Positions 36,596-46,289 are shown, counted from the stretch's first letter. The stretch is DNA of 64,000 bases from Neotamlana sedimentorum (GCF_000943565.1 NZ_JTDW01000010.1:62001-126000); one strand, 5' to 3'. Program-made: numbers and translations. Notes: generated by a model not told the origin, from the letters alone.

Positions 36596-37147
36596 TTATT
36601 GTCCTATGACCACTTTTGGGAAACGAATTACTTTTTCACCTAATTTGTAACCCTTTTCAATAACATCTATTATTTTACCTTTTAAATCATCTGTTGGTGC
36701 AGGAATTTGTGTAACAGCCTCATGATTATCAGCATTAAAAGTTTCGCCTTTTTCTACTGCAATAGCTTTTAAACCTTTTTGCTCAAGTGTATTTACCATT
36801 TTTTGATAAATTAATAACACCCCTTTTCTTAACTCCTCAGCTTCTTTATCTTCTTCAATATGTGTTAAGGCACGCTCGAAATCATCTAAAATTGGCAATA
36901 AGGTTTTCATAACCCCTTCACTAGCTGTAGAAAACAACTCGATTCGTTCTTTTGATGTTCGTTTTTTATAATTTTCGAATTCTGCAAACAAGCGTAAAAA
37001 CTTATTTTTTTCTTCCTGCAATTCTTCTTGCAGTTTTTCTTCGTTTGTTAATTCTTCAACTTGTTGTTCTTCGCTTTCAACAGTTTCGGTTTCAGCAGTA
37101 TTTACAGCTTCATTTTCTAAATCTTCGTTTATATCTTTTTTGCTCAT
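36596..37147 (-). CDS. grpE: Nucleotide exchange factor GrpE
   Basis: 183 residues. Acidic, disordered N-terminus (to about 35), then a long dimerising coiled coil (LQEEKNKFLRLFAEFENYKKRT) and the C-terminal beta domain with FNADNHEAVTQI and GYKLGEKVIRFPKVVIG, the GrpE signature. It drives ADP release from DnaK. Operon with dnaJ; dnaK is not in the window. Confidence 0.96.
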   Translation of the reverse strand: MSKKDINEDLENEAVNTAETETVESEEQQVEELTNEEKLQEELQEEKNKFLRLFAEFENYKKRTSKERIELFSTASEGVMKTLLPILDDFERALTHIEEDKEAEELRKGVLLIYQKMVNTLEQKGLKAIAVEKGETFNADNHEAVTQIPAPTDDLKGKIIDVIEKGYKLGEKVIRFPKVVIGQ

Positions 37148-37181
37148 TGCTAAACTTATTTTTTATACTAAAATAGGTTGG

Positions 37182-37189
37182 CAAAAGTA
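37182..37189 (-). promoter_or_regulatory. Candidate -7 element for grpE-dnaJ
   Basis: TACTTTTG on the minus strand (37189-37182) fits TAnnTTTG and lies 34 bases before the grpE start codon. No TTG is visible at the right distance upstream, so another sigma factor or an added activator may be involved. Confidence 0.45.
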
Positions 37190-37310
37190 CTGCCATTATT
37201 ATTAAAATGCCATAATGTCATCATATTTTTTAACAAAACTTTTATTTTTAAGATTTCTTAATGAATAAACTGTTTGGTAAATTTACTATCTAACAAAAAT
37301 AAAACTAAAG

Positions 37311-37964
37311 ATGAAAAAAAATCTATTAAGCATTTTATGTATTTCAATTTTAACGCTAAGTGTTTTTTCTTGTAAAGATAAAGCAAAAGAAGCGGTGACT
37401 TCTGAAGCTGAAGCAGTTACAATGGTCGAAGCAGCAGCTATTGAATATACCGTAAATACAGATGCCTCGAGTATTGCATGGAAAGGGTTTAAACCTACAG
37501 GCGAGCACTTTGGAACGATAAGTTTAAAAAACGGCTCGATTAATTTAAAAGATGGAAAAATTACTGCCGGTAATTTTATAATTGATATGGGATCGATTGT
37601 TGTTGATGATATTCCTGCCGAGGAAAAAAGCAATGCTAAATTAGTTGGACATTTATCGAATTCGGATTTTTTTGATGTTGAAAAGTTCCCCACTGCAACT
37701 TTTGAAATTACTGGTGTTACAGAAAACGATGGTAAAACGCTTCTTTCTGGAAACTTAACACTGAAGGAAGCTACTAACAATGTAACTTTCCCAATTTCGG
37801 TAATAAATGAAGGAGATACAGTTACTTTAGAAAGTGAAACATTTACCATTGATAGAACGAAATGGAATGTACAATATGGTTCAAAATCTATTTTTGATAA
37901 TTTAGGTGATAAATTTATTAATGATGATATTGAATTAAAAGTATCATTAAAAGCTACGAAATAA
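37311..37964 (+). CDS. YceI family lipoprotein
   Basis: 217 residues. Lipoprotein signal with lipobox SVFSC (Cys21) followed by an acidic-alanine linker. Residues about 40-215 form the YceI lipocalin-like barrel: SSIAWKGFKPTGEHFGTI, FIIDMGSI, LVGHLSNSDFFDVEKFPTATFEI are characteristic. YceI proteins bind polyisoprenoid or amphiphilic chains in the periplasm. It is divergent from grpE and stands alone; a long hairpin follows. Confidence 0.92.
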   Translation: MKKNLLSILCISILTLSVFSCKDKAKEAVTSEAEAVTMVEAAAIEYTVNTDASSIAWKGFKPTGEHFGTISLKNGSINLKDGKITAGNFIIDMGSIVVDDIPAEEKSNAKLVGHLSNSDFFDVEKFPTATFEITGVTENDGKTLLSGNLTLKEATNNVTFPISVINEGDTVTLESETFTIDRTKWNVQYGSKSIFDNLGDKFINDDIELKVSLKATK

Positions 37965-38006
37965 TTTAGACCTTATTTTTAGTAGAAAGCTAATATCTCG
38001 ATTAGT

Positions 38007-38059
38007 GTTTACAGTAAAAATTATAAAGTGTTAGAACTAACGACATTTTTACTGTAAAC
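38007..38059 (+). terminator. Long nested hairpin after the YceI gene
   Basis: Perfect 15-base arms (38007-38021 and 38045-38059) enclose 23 bases that hold a second hairpin GTTAG-AA-CTAAC (38030-38041). CTTTTTC and a run of eight T follow. It is a likely terminator for the YceI gene but larger than needed; see findings. Confidence 0.6.
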
Positions 38060-38162
38060 CTTTTTCGGGATTTTTTTTAAAACTTATCTCTCCTTAATTA
38101 GCTTTTTCTGTTTCTACCTCTATTAAATAATTAATAATGGCAGTTTAACTTTTTTAAAATAG

Positions 38163-39602
38163 TTAACTTAAATCCCATACTAATGGAAGTAAAAAGTACA
38201 CAAAAACGGATAGTAAAATAATGGAGACTATATTTAACCAAACTCCTTTTTTAACCATATCGCCTATATTTAAATACCCTGAACCAAATACAACAGCATT
38301 TGGCGGTGTAGCAACTGGTAACATAAATGCACATGAAGCAGAAATTGTAGCACCAATTATTAAATAATATGGATGCACACCTAAAGTTGAAGCCAAAGAA
38401 ATAAGAACAGGTAACAACATGGCAGTTGTTGCAATATTTGAAGTGATTTCGGTTAAAAAGTTAACCATAGCAATAACTATAACTACCAAAATAACAAATG
38501 GAAATGCTTGTAAGGCGATTAGCTTTTCTCCAAGCCAAATGGCAAGACCACTTTCTTCGAAACCTAAAGCTAAAGATAATCCTCCACCAAAAAGCAACAC
38601 AATACCCCAAGGTAATTTGACTGCATCTTCCCAATGCATTATTTTTTCATCTTTTTTACTTGATGGTATTAAAAACAGAATAATTGCGAATGATACACTT
38701 ATTATAGTATCATCGATTGCAGGAATAAGCTTTTGAAGTAAAAATGAACGTGTTATCCAAGCAAAAGCAGTACAACCAAATACAATTAACACCATTTTTT
38801 CTTCATAGGTTAATTTACCTAAAGCTTTTAATTGTTTGTTTATTTCTTCGCTTCCACCCGGAAATTCTTTTTGTTTAAATTTAAAAGCTATAGATGTTAA
38901 ATATTTCCAGCATAAGAAAATTAAAATTACTGCAATTGGAAAACCAAATATAAACCATTGAGAAAATGAAATTTCTTCATTAAATGTTGTTTGTACAACA
39001 CCAGCCAAAACTAAATTAGTAGGCGAACCCACTAAAGTACCAATACCACCAATGGAAGCACTGTAAGCAATAGCAAGCATAAGCGCCTTTCCAAAAATTT
39101 CGTTTTCGTTTTGTATTGTATTAGGATTGTCTTTTAACTGACTAACAATGGCCATACCCATTGGTAAAATCATTACAGAAGCTGCAGTATTAGAAATCCA
39201 CATAGACAAAAATGCCGTGGCTATCATAAATCCTAAAATGATATTTACCACATTAGTACCCACTATTTTTATAATTGAAAGTGCTATACGTTTATGTAAA
39301 TTCCATTTTTCAATAGCTATAGCTAAAATAAAACCACCTACATATAGAAAAATATATTTATGCCCATAAGTCGCCGTTGTTTGTGCTAAAGTTAAACCAC
39401 CCGATAAAGGAAAAAGCACAATAGGTAATAGTGCTGTTACAGAAATAGAAACAGCTTCAGTAATCCACCAAACAGCAACCCAAGCTACAGATGCTAAAAC
39501 AGCATTTGCTTGTTGGTTTAGACCTTCTGGATGAAAAAAGAGAAGAATTGAAAAGAAAGATAATGGGCCTAAAATTTGCCCGATAAGACGTTTTGAAATC
39601 AT
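38163..39602 (-). CDS. DASS (SLC13) family anion:sodium symporter
   Basis: 479 residues with about 11 transmembrane segments. The two SNT-type substrate motifs of the family are seen as SNTAAS (near 133) and ITSNIATT (near 385), and AVWWITEAVSISVTALLP near 45 is typical. Such carriers import C4-dicarboxylates, citrate or sulfate with sodium. It lies 150 bases after the amidohydrolase gene on the same strand and may import a product of the locus upstream, though it could be independent. Confidence 0.9.
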   Translation of the reverse strand: MISKRLIGQILGPLSFFSILLFFHPEGLNQQANAVLASVAWVAVWWITEAVSISVTALLPIVLFPLSGGLTLAQTTATYGHKYIFLYVGGFILAIAIEKWNLHKRIALSIIKIVGTNVVNIILGFMIATAFLSMWISNTAASVMILPMGMAIVSQLKDNPNTIQNENEIFGKALMLAIAYSASIGGIGTLVGSPTNLVLAGVVQTTFNEEISFSQWFIFGFPIAVILIFLCWKYLTSIAFKFKQKEFPGGSEEINKQLKALGKLTYEEKMVLIVFGCTAFAWITRSFLLQKLIPAIDDTIISVSFAIILFLIPSSKKDEKIMHWEDAVKLPWGIVLLFGGGLSLALGFEESGLAIWLGEKLIALQAFPFVILVVIVIAMVNFLTEITSNIATTAMLLPVLISLASTLGVHPYYLIIGATISASCAFMLPVATPPNAVVFGSGYLNIGDMVKKGVWLNIVSIILLSVFVYFLLPLVWDLS

Positions 39603-39752
39603 TATTTTTATTCTTAAGAAAAAATTAATTCAATATATATAAACTTTACCATGGAGACTAATTCATGAAGAAATACACACTAAAATTCAATGGTTTATAT
39701 ATAATTTACAACTATAAAATCTAACTAAAACTCGCATCTTCTCGTTAATTAT

Positions 39753-41810
39753 TTATTCTTTTGGTTTAAAATCTGCTGCTTTCCATAATGGATTGCTATT
39801 ATAATATCTTCCATCGGAAACAACCGCAGAAACTGTTCTAATATTCGTAATATCCTCCAAAGGGTTTTTATCTAAAATGGCTATATCTGCATCTTTTCCA
39901 ACTTCTAAACTACCGGTTTGTTCTCCAAGCCCCATAGCTGTTGCTGGATTTATTGTTGCTGTTTTTATCGCTTCAAAAGGAGACATATTGCCATACTTCT
40001 GGTAAGTTTCTATTTCTAAATACAAACTGAATACAGGTACAACATTATCTGTTCCTGCTACAATAGGAATTCCTGCTTTATAGAACTTTCCTAAAATTTC
40101 CATAGATTTCGAGAAGGTTTCTCTACCTTCTTCAGATTTCTTGGCAGATACTCCTGCTCTAAAACGTTTTCCTTCCCATAATTCTGGTGCAATTCTGTAC
40201 GCATCTGGCTCAATAGTTTCTAATGGATTTCCTCTTTCAAGGCTTCTAACCACATCTAAAGCTATCGTAGGATCTAGAACGGTTTTATTCTCTAAATAAA
40301 AATCAATAGCATCATTAATACGCTCGTCTGTAATGCTATTTAAACTTAACGTTGGATACACGGCACGTTTTAAATTTTTAGTAACCTTATCGGAATATAA
40401 AACCGTTAATATTCTTGAGCGATGACTAAGCATGTCCATACCCAACTCTACCGCTTTTTTAGCATGTCGTGCTTGTATTGGAACATGGCCAGTTACCGTC
40501 ATCCCTTTTTTATGAGCTTCGGTTGCTAATACCTCAACAATTTCTGGTGCTACAGAAGTGTATATTTTTATTTGTTTATAACCATTTGAATGATAAAGCT
40601 CTACAACCTCTTTAGCTTCTTCTACAGATCTGGCTCTTATAATACCATTTCCCTTAACTCCTGGACCATCTGTCATTCCTGCCAATAAAATTTCTGGACC
40701 AGCAGCACCGTTAACAGCAATTTCGTCTCTAAATGCGGTTGCAAATTCTAACTCATTACCGTTATCTCTAATGGTTGTAACGCCTCCTGCTAAATAAGCC
40801 GGTCCCCATTGCACTTGGTTGGAGTGTGCATGCATATCGAATAAACCAGGAATAAGTGTTTTACCAGAAACATCAATTACTTTGGCATTCTCAGGAATTT
40901 CTACTTCATCCTTTTTGCCTATGGTTTTTATCTTGCCGTTTTCAATAATAACGGTCATGTTTTTTTGAGTAACATCGGTAACAGCATCAACTAAATCGGC
41001 ACCTACTAAAGCTTTTACTGCCGATAAATCGCCATTTACTTCTTTGGTGTATTGTTTTAATTGCGCAATTTCTTCTTCTACATTACCATCAATAAATAAT
41101 TGCTTAGCATCTTCGTAACCCTTTCTAATTAATTCTCTAATTTGAGTATTGGCCTTTACTACGGCTATTAGTTTATTTGACTCGTCTGTCCAAATAGTAC
41201 GTCCTCCCCAATTTATACCTGTAACAACATAACGATTTAAAGGAATTTTTTCGCCTTTTATAACAGCGGTATCCTTCTTTTTAAATGTTATTGTAACCTC
41301 GTTTCTTGGTAAAGTTGGTACGGTTTTTAAGTTTTTTTCAAGACAGTAGTAATACAGCATCATTTCTGCTCCTGCCGAAATATTACTGTGTAACGGGAAA
41401 AAATCATCTAACTTTTCATGCTCTACAGTATCGAAAAATTTTTCTTTAACTATAATTTTATCAGCTTTAACATCAACCGTTAAATTACTGATAGTATCTT
41501 CTCCGCGAATGCGTTTATTCTCGTAAGATATGGGAGTTAAATTAGTGGTTAAAAGCAAATTGGTTTGCACACCTGAAATACGACCTCTTTCATTTTCACC
41601 TTGTAAAGAGCTAAGCGTAATAGTATCTTTGTTTGCTGAAAGCGTGTAACTTTCTTCTCCAATTAAAGATTGCCTTCTATAAACAAGAAAAGTACCTTCG
41701 TCTGTATAATTTTCCCATTTTGTACTTGTTTTTGAAGCACAACCGGTTAACATTAATAAAACCGAAAGTTTACTTAATTGCTTTATTTTTTTTGAATACT
41801 TAATTATCAT
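39753..41810 (-). CDS. Exported amidohydrolase lipoprotein (first paralogue)
   Basis: 685 residues. Lipobox LTGC (Cys near 24). Residues about 35-270 are a beta-rich domain without known name. From about 310 on it is an amidohydrolase superfamily barrel of the imidazolonepropionase-like group: FDMHAHS metal-binding HxH, GGVTTIRD, GHVP histidine, AGTDN near 592 (catalytic Asp), and the closing GSLEVGKDADIAILDKNP. It should hydrolyse an amide, lactam or peptide outside the inner membrane. It resembles the gene at 42978 in both domains, with an FG-GAP gene between. Confidence 0.9.
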   Translation of the reverse strand: MIIKYSKKIKQLSKLSVLLMLTGCASKTSTKWENYTDEGTFLVYRRQSLIGEESYTLSANKDTITLSSLQGENERGRISGVQTNLLLTTNLTPISYENKRIRGEDTISNLTVDVKADKIIVKEKFFDTVEHEKLDDFFPLHSNISAGAEMMLYYYCLEKNLKTVPTLPRNEVTITFKKKDTAVIKGEKIPLNRYVVTGINWGGRTIWTDESNKLIAVVKANTQIRELIRKGYEDAKQLFIDGNVEEEIAQLKQYTKEVNGDLSAVKALVGADLVDAVTDVTQKNMTVIIENGKIKTIGKKDEVEIPENAKVIDVSGKTLIPGLFDMHAHSNQVQWGPAYLAGGVTTIRDNGNELEFATAFRDEIAVNGAAGPEILLAGMTDGPGVKGNGIIRARSVEEAKEVVELYHSNGYKQIKIYTSVAPEIVEVLATEAHKKGMTVTGHVPIQARHAKKAVELGMDMLSHRSRILTVLYSDKVTKNLKRAVYPTLSLNSITDERINDAIDFYLENKTVLDPTIALDVVRSLERGNPLETIEPDAYRIAPELWEGKRFRAGVSAKKSEEGRETFSKSMEILGKFYKAGIPIVAGTDNVVPVFSLYLEIETYQKYGNMSPFEAIKTATINPATAMGLGEQTGSLEVGKDADIAILDKNPLEDITNIRTVSAVVSDGRYYNSNPLWKAADFKPKE

Positions 41811-41839
41811 ATTTTTTTATTGGATATTTTGATGTGTCT

Positions 41840-42961
41840 TTAAGGAAATTTTGGTGTAAATCTGTTGAAGTAATATTGATTTAACTCATCGGAATTACTT
41901 TCAATAATATCTAGCTTACCATCGGCATTTAAATCCGAAGTTAAGATATCGTAAGTACTAAAGGCTTCATTATTTAATTGAACTTTACTCCAAGTTTGTG
42001 CATTATTAGTATTTACAAACACATTATTAGGTGCAGCAACATTACCTATTATAATATCGATATTTCCATCTAAATCTAAATCGCCTATAGATAATGAATA
42101 TGATTTATCGTTACTATCATCGAAAACAACGCTGCGCTTATAATTTCCTTTTTTACTACCAAAATAAATAACGTTTGGCTCGCCAATGTTTGCTGTAATT
42201 ATATCTAGGTAACCGTCTTTATCTAAATCGACAATTGCAACAGATCGGGTAATATCGTTTCCTGTTCCGTAAGGTATTTTTTTGCTGAAATTTAATTCTC
42301 CATCATTTAAATACACATAGTTTGGTTGGTCGTCGCGATTGGCAAGAACCAAATCTAAATGTCCGTCGTTATTCATATCGGCTACTTCAACATCAATTGT
42401 AGAATCTTTTTTAGATCCAAAACCTATGCTTTTAGCAAATTTGCCTGTGCCATCGTTTAAGCAAATTTCGTTTTCTTTACCTCTGTTGGTTATTAAAATA
42501 TCTAAGTCGCCATCGCTATCAATATCTGCAACTACAATATTTCTGGTTGGCGCATAAGTTTCACCAAAGCTTGCTCCTTTTGTGTAATGCCCTGTGCCAT
42601 CGTTTATAAAAATGTAATTCGGTGCCATATCGTTACCAACAGCAATATCTAAATCGCCATCGTTATCAAAATCTGCTAATTCTGTAGAATAACTGGTTTC
42701 CTGTTCGTCTCCTAAAATTTGAGACACTGTAAAAACACCTCGGCCATTGTTGATAAAAATACGGTTTTGTCCAGGCCAATGTCTGCCATTTGCGACTAAA
42801 ATATCCATATCGCCATCGGCATCAATATCGCCTATTCCCATAGAGGCTGTGCGCTCTTTGTAGGTTCCTAAAATTAAACGACCGCTATTAAAAAATTTTA
42901 ATGATTGGGCATGCAAATTGCTTACTAATATCGAAAAGCATACAAGTGTTAATATTCTCAT
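41840..42961 (-). CDS. Exported FG-GAP/VCBS repeat protein
   Basis: 373 residues, signal peptide ending near LHAQ. About seven repeats of 48-50 residues, each with a calcium-type D-x-D-x-D-G motif (DIDADGDMDI, DFDNDGDLDI, DIDSDGDLDI, DMNNDGHLDL, DLDKDGYLDI, DLDLDGNIDI, DLNADGKLDI). Together they would form a closed seven-bladed propeller. There is no T9SS sorting domain at the end. It lies between two amidohydrolase genes with gaps of 16 and 29 bases, so it may bind the substrate or act as a structural partner. Confidence 0.88.
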   Translation of the reverse strand: MRILTLVCFSILVSNLHAQSLKFFNSGRLILGTYKERTASMGIGDIDADGDMDILVANGRHWPGQNRIFINNGRGVFTVSQILGDEQETSYSTELADFDNDGDLDIAVGNDMAPNYIFINDGTGHYTKGASFGETYAPTRNIVVADIDSDGDLDILITNRGKENEICLNDGTGKFAKSIGFGSKKDSTIDVEVADMNNDGHLDLVLANRDDQPNYVYLNDGELNFSKKIPYGTGNDITRSVAIVDLDKDGYLDIITANIGEPNVIYFGSKKGNYKRSVVFDDSNDKSYSLSIGDLDLDGNIDIIIGNVAAPNNVFVNTNNAQTWSKVQLNNEAFSTYDILTSDLNADGKLDIIESNSDELNQYYFNRFTPKFP

Positions 42962-42977
42962 TTGTTTAATGTCTTTA

Positions 42978-44981
42978 TTATTTAAAATGTTTAATTCCTA
43001 AAGATTCGTAAAGTTCTTTCGCGTAAAAAAGGTTACCATCTTTCATTGTTAATTCTACACGACGTATGTTACTTATATCTTCTAAAGGATTGCCATCAAT
43101 TAAAATTAAATCGGCTTTTTTACCAACTTTAATCGATCCGTAATCTTTAGATGTCTCTGTTAATTCTGCCGATTTTATAGTTGCTAATAGCAATACCTCG
43201 GCATTAGAAATTCCTGCTTTAGCATACATTTCTAATTCTCTGTGATATAAAAATCCTGGTAAACCATCGGTACCCGGAACTATTTGTATGCCTTGTTTAT
43301 AAAAATCGTTTATTACCTCTAACATTTTATCAAGACTCTGGGCATATCGCTCTATTTGATATCCCGATTTTGGCAAACCTCCACTGTAAAAACCACGTTG
43401 ATTCATAACCGGTAAACGACTATAGATTGGCTTATAAGTTGGACTAACCTCTCCTACTTTAGAAATATACATGTTTTCGAAAAGTGCCACTGTAGGATCG
43501 ATTACTATATTTTTGTCTTTTAAAAGATTAACAAAATCAATGTATTCTTTAGATTGTAAATCTAAATGAGCTCCATGTTCTGCAGGCATAATATGGCGCA
43601 ATGGTGTTCTGGTATCGATAGTGTCTGATAAAAAATTCAAAAACACCATGTTTATATGTTGAATCTCATTATAACCTTGATTTATAGCTTGTGTAGCTGT
43701 CATATAAGCAGGAATATGCCCACTAACGCGCATACCTAAATCATGAGATTTATCGGCCAATGGTTTTACCCATTCTGGCTTTATAGAACTGTATAGTTTT
43801 ATTTGTTGATAGCCTAGGTCTTTATAAACTTGTACTTCTTTTAAGCCTTCTTCTAAAGAACTTACAACATTTCGTTGATTTGCATAAGGCCCAGAACCAT
43901 CAATAATACCCGCAAATGTTACTATTCTTGGGCCAATAATTTCATTAGTATTAAATTGATTACTTAGGTTTTTAAGTTGTTTATTATTTGCTAAATCTCT
44001 TACCGAGGTAATTCCGCCAGCAATATGTAAAAGCCCTCTGGAATTATTGTTATGCGTATGCATATCGTACATGCCTGGTAATAAAGTTTTACCAGAACCA
44101 TCAATAACTTGGGCTTCTTTATTTAACGTTTTGCTTTTACTAAAAGGATAAATGTTTTTGATAACATTATTTTCAACAACAACATCTTGATTAAATAGTA
44201 AACCTCCAGATTCTGTAAATACATTTACATTTTGAATAACTAAGGTTTGACTAATTTTATGTGTTAACCTATTCGCTTCTTGTTTTAAATAATCTATTTC
44301 TATACTATCCTGAAGCTTTTTCATGTTTAAACGCTCCGATTTGAAATCGCTTCTAATAACATGCAGGTTTCCATCTATTTTCCCTATCATTTCGTTAGAT
44401 TGAAGCCAAATATATTTTGGATTCATATCTAAACCTTTAACCGCAATTAATTCTACTGACGCTCCGTTTTTTAAAGTTAAATTGTACTTTTTTAAAAGTG
44501 AAGCTTCACCTTCTGGATAAAGTTTTACCTTATGATTATTAGATGCTAGAAGGTTTTGGGCTAATATTTCGTAAATGGCTGGTGTACCATCAAAACGAAA
44601 ATATAATGAAGAAGCATTGTAACCAGACTCGCCATCTCCTTTGGCATTCGACCAAGAAACTGTGCTAGGGTTTGATGAAAATTTTTCTTCAATATTAACT
44701 TTTCTATAATTAACTCCAGAAATAGTTTGAGAAGCTATTACTCCATTTTGAAGGGTTATTTTTTCAGAAAACTTTGGACCTCGACCTCTATCTGTGTATT
44801 CGTAAAAATATTCAAAACTATCTTCGCCTGTACTCCATTTTTCGTAAACGCCAGCTGCTTTTTCTCTAAAAACAACTTCGTATGATAATTTTGTATCTGT
44901 TTGATTTTCGGAATCAGAACGCTTCTTACAACTCGTAAACAAACATGTAAACACAAAAGCTAATGATAAAATATACTTCAT
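42978..44981 (-). CDS. Exported amidohydrolase lipoprotein (second paralogue)
   Basis: 667 residues; lipobox FTSC near residue 17. The beta-rich N-terminal domain (to about 265) and the C-terminal amidohydrolase barrel parallel the gene at 39753. YDMHTHN is the HxH metal pair, GGITSVRD follows, SGHIPAYM and QHINM hold the next histidines, and PGTDGLPG near 570 has the catalytic Asp. The two enzymes differ enough to suggest different substrates or steps. Gap to the dipeptidase gene upstream is 34 bases. Confidence 0.9.
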   Translation of the reverse strand: MKYILSLAFVFTCLFTSCKKRSDSENQTDTKLSYEVVFREKAAGVYEKWSTGEDSFEYFYEYTDRGRGPKFSEKITLQNGVIASQTISGVNYRKVNIEEKFSSNPSTVSWSNAKGDGESGYNASSLYFRFDGTPAIYEILAQNLLASNNHKVKLYPEGEASLLKKYNLTLKNGASVELIAVKGLDMNPKYIWLQSNEMIGKIDGNLHVIRSDFKSERLNMKKLQDSIEIDYLKQEANRLTHKISQTLVIQNVNVFTESGGLLFNQDVVVENNVIKNIYPFSKSKTLNKEAQVIDGSGKTLLPGMYDMHTHNNNSRGLLHIAGGITSVRDLANNKQLKNLSNQFNTNEIIGPRIVTFAGIIDGSGPYANQRNVVSSLEEGLKEVQVYKDLGYQQIKLYSSIKPEWVKPLADKSHDLGMRVSGHIPAYMTATQAINQGYNEIQHINMVFLNFLSDTIDTRTPLRHIMPAEHGAHLDLQSKEYIDFVNLLKDKNIVIDPTVALFENMYISKVGEVSPTYKPIYSRLPVMNQRGFYSGGLPKSGYQIERYAQSLDKMLEVINDFYKQGIQIVPGTDGLPGFLYHRELEMYAKAGISNAEVLLLATIKSAELTETSKDYGSIKVGKKADLILIDGNPLEDISNIRRVELTMKDGNLFYAKELYESLGIKHFK

Positions 44982-45015
44982 AAAAAATGAAAAAATAAAA
45001 TTTACTTGTTTTTAC

Positions 45016-46158
45016 TTAAGGTTTTAAAGTTTCTTTATAGAAACGTAACCAATTTAATCCTAATATTTTTTCAATATCACCAGTACTATAACCACGCTTA
45101 TCTAAAACTTTGGCTACTTGTAAAAATCTGTCTGGTTTATCAAGTTCAGGAATCCATGGTGGCCATTGTACTTTGTACGATGGTTTAAATCGGGTTAATC
45201 GTGGTACAAACCAGTTTTCGTAAGTTGAGCCGGTTGCTTGTAAACCTTGAATGGCAAAATCTGAAGATACGCCTACATGGTCTATTCCTCCAACATTTAT
45301 GGCATGTTCTATATGGTCTACATAAGTTTCTAAAGTAGTTTCTACGCCTAATTTAGGCCCGATCATGTATCCTAAAGAAATAATTCCCATCATTCCTCCT
45401 TTATCTGCCATTGCTTTAATTTGCCCATCGGTTTTAGCTCTTGGGTGATTTTTATGCAACGCTTCGCACATAGAATGGTTTATTGAAACTGGCGCACTAC
45501 TAAACTCAATACCTTCGTAAGTGGTCTGCTCACCACAATGCGATAAATCTATAATAATACCACGCTCGTTCATGTGGTTTACAACCTGAATTCCAAAATC
45601 TGATAATCCGCAGTTAGTTCTTTCTGTACTACCATCGCCAATTAAGTTTCTTGAATTATAGGTTAATTGCATCCAACGTAAACCTGCATCATAAAGTTTA
45701 TCTAGGTTTTTTAAAGATTTCCCAATCATTGCAGCATTTTGAAAACCAAGCATAACCGCTGTTTTCCCTTCTTTTTTTGCTTGAATATAAACTTCGGCAC
45801 TTGTGCCTAATAAAAGTTTGCCAGAATTTTCTTTTATTCTGTTTTTCCAATTGTTTAGGTTCTCGATGCACTTTGTTAAGTCTCCAGAAGAGACTGAAGC
45901 GTTAAAACCAGTATAACCAGATTCGGCTAAAGCTTTAAATGAATCTTCGCTCCAATTTCTAGCGATGATTAAACCATCGTTAACTATTGCATTTTTATAA
46001 AGCTTTTCTATTTTATTTTTAGTTAATTCTGAAACTATTGGTGCTTTCGAATTTACGTCTACAGTTTCTAAAATAGAAGTGAGCGCATTAGCTGCAAGTC
46101 CAGGAAAAAGGGTTCCAGCAGAAAGAATTTTAACTAAATTTCGTCTATTTTTCTCCAA
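45016..46158 (-). CDS. M19 membrane-dipeptidase-like protein with altered metal site, Tat signal
   Basis: 380 residues. N-terminus KNRRNLVKIL plus a hydrophobic stretch resembles a Tat signal, as expected for a protein folded with metal before export. The TIM-barrel of renal-dipeptidase type is clear: DLSHCGEQT with His207, SINHSM with His228, HPRAKTDGQIKAMADKGGMMG, and SSDF with Asp300. But the first HxD metal pair is missing (NDGL at 60-63) and the bridging Glu is replaced in GFQNAA (Gln140). At most one metal of the usual two would be bound fully. It may still hydrolyse dipeptides or related amides, or have another reaction. Confidence 0.85.
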   Translation of the reverse strand: MEKNRRNLVKILSAGTLFPGLAANALTSILETVDVNSKAPIVSELTKNKIEKLYKNAIVNDGLIIARNWSEDSFKALAESGYTGFNASVSSGDLTKCIENLNNWKNRIKENSGKLLLGTSAEVYIQAKKEGKTAVMLGFQNAAMIGKSLKNLDKLYDAGLRWMQLTYNSRNLIGDGSTERTNCGLSDFGIQVVNHMNERGIIIDLSHCGEQTTYEGIEFSSAPVSINHSMCEALHKNHPRAKTDGQIKAMADKGGMMGIISLGYMIGPKLGVETTLETYVDHIEHAINVGGIDHVGVSSDFAIQGLQATGSTYENWFVPRLTRFKPSYKVQWPPWIPELDKPDRFLQVAKVLDKRGYSTGDIEKILGLNWLRFYKETLKP

Positions 46159-46242
46159 AATAATGTGGTGTTATAAGAGTTATTTTTTTGCAATAATGGT
46201 GCAGAAACCTTAGCCTATTTATAAAATAAGCTTAGTTTATTA

Positions 46243-46275
46243 AACACACATTAATAGCCACTATTAATGTGTGTT
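46243..46275 (-). other. Perfect hairpin between susD and the dipeptidase gene
   Basis: A 15-base-pair perfect stem (46243-46257 with 46261-46275) and a three-base loop lie 14 bases after the susD stop codon. On the coding (minus) strand no T run follows, so it is more likely an mRNA-stabilising or processing hairpin than a full terminator. Confidence 0.65.
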
Positions 46276-46289
46276 ATTTTTAATTTATA

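Noticed and set aside
39635-39702. Inverted repeat ATATATAAAC / GTTTATATAT before the DASS gene.
   Set aside because: Ten-base AT-rich arms 48 bases apart are likely by chance in such AT-rich DNA.
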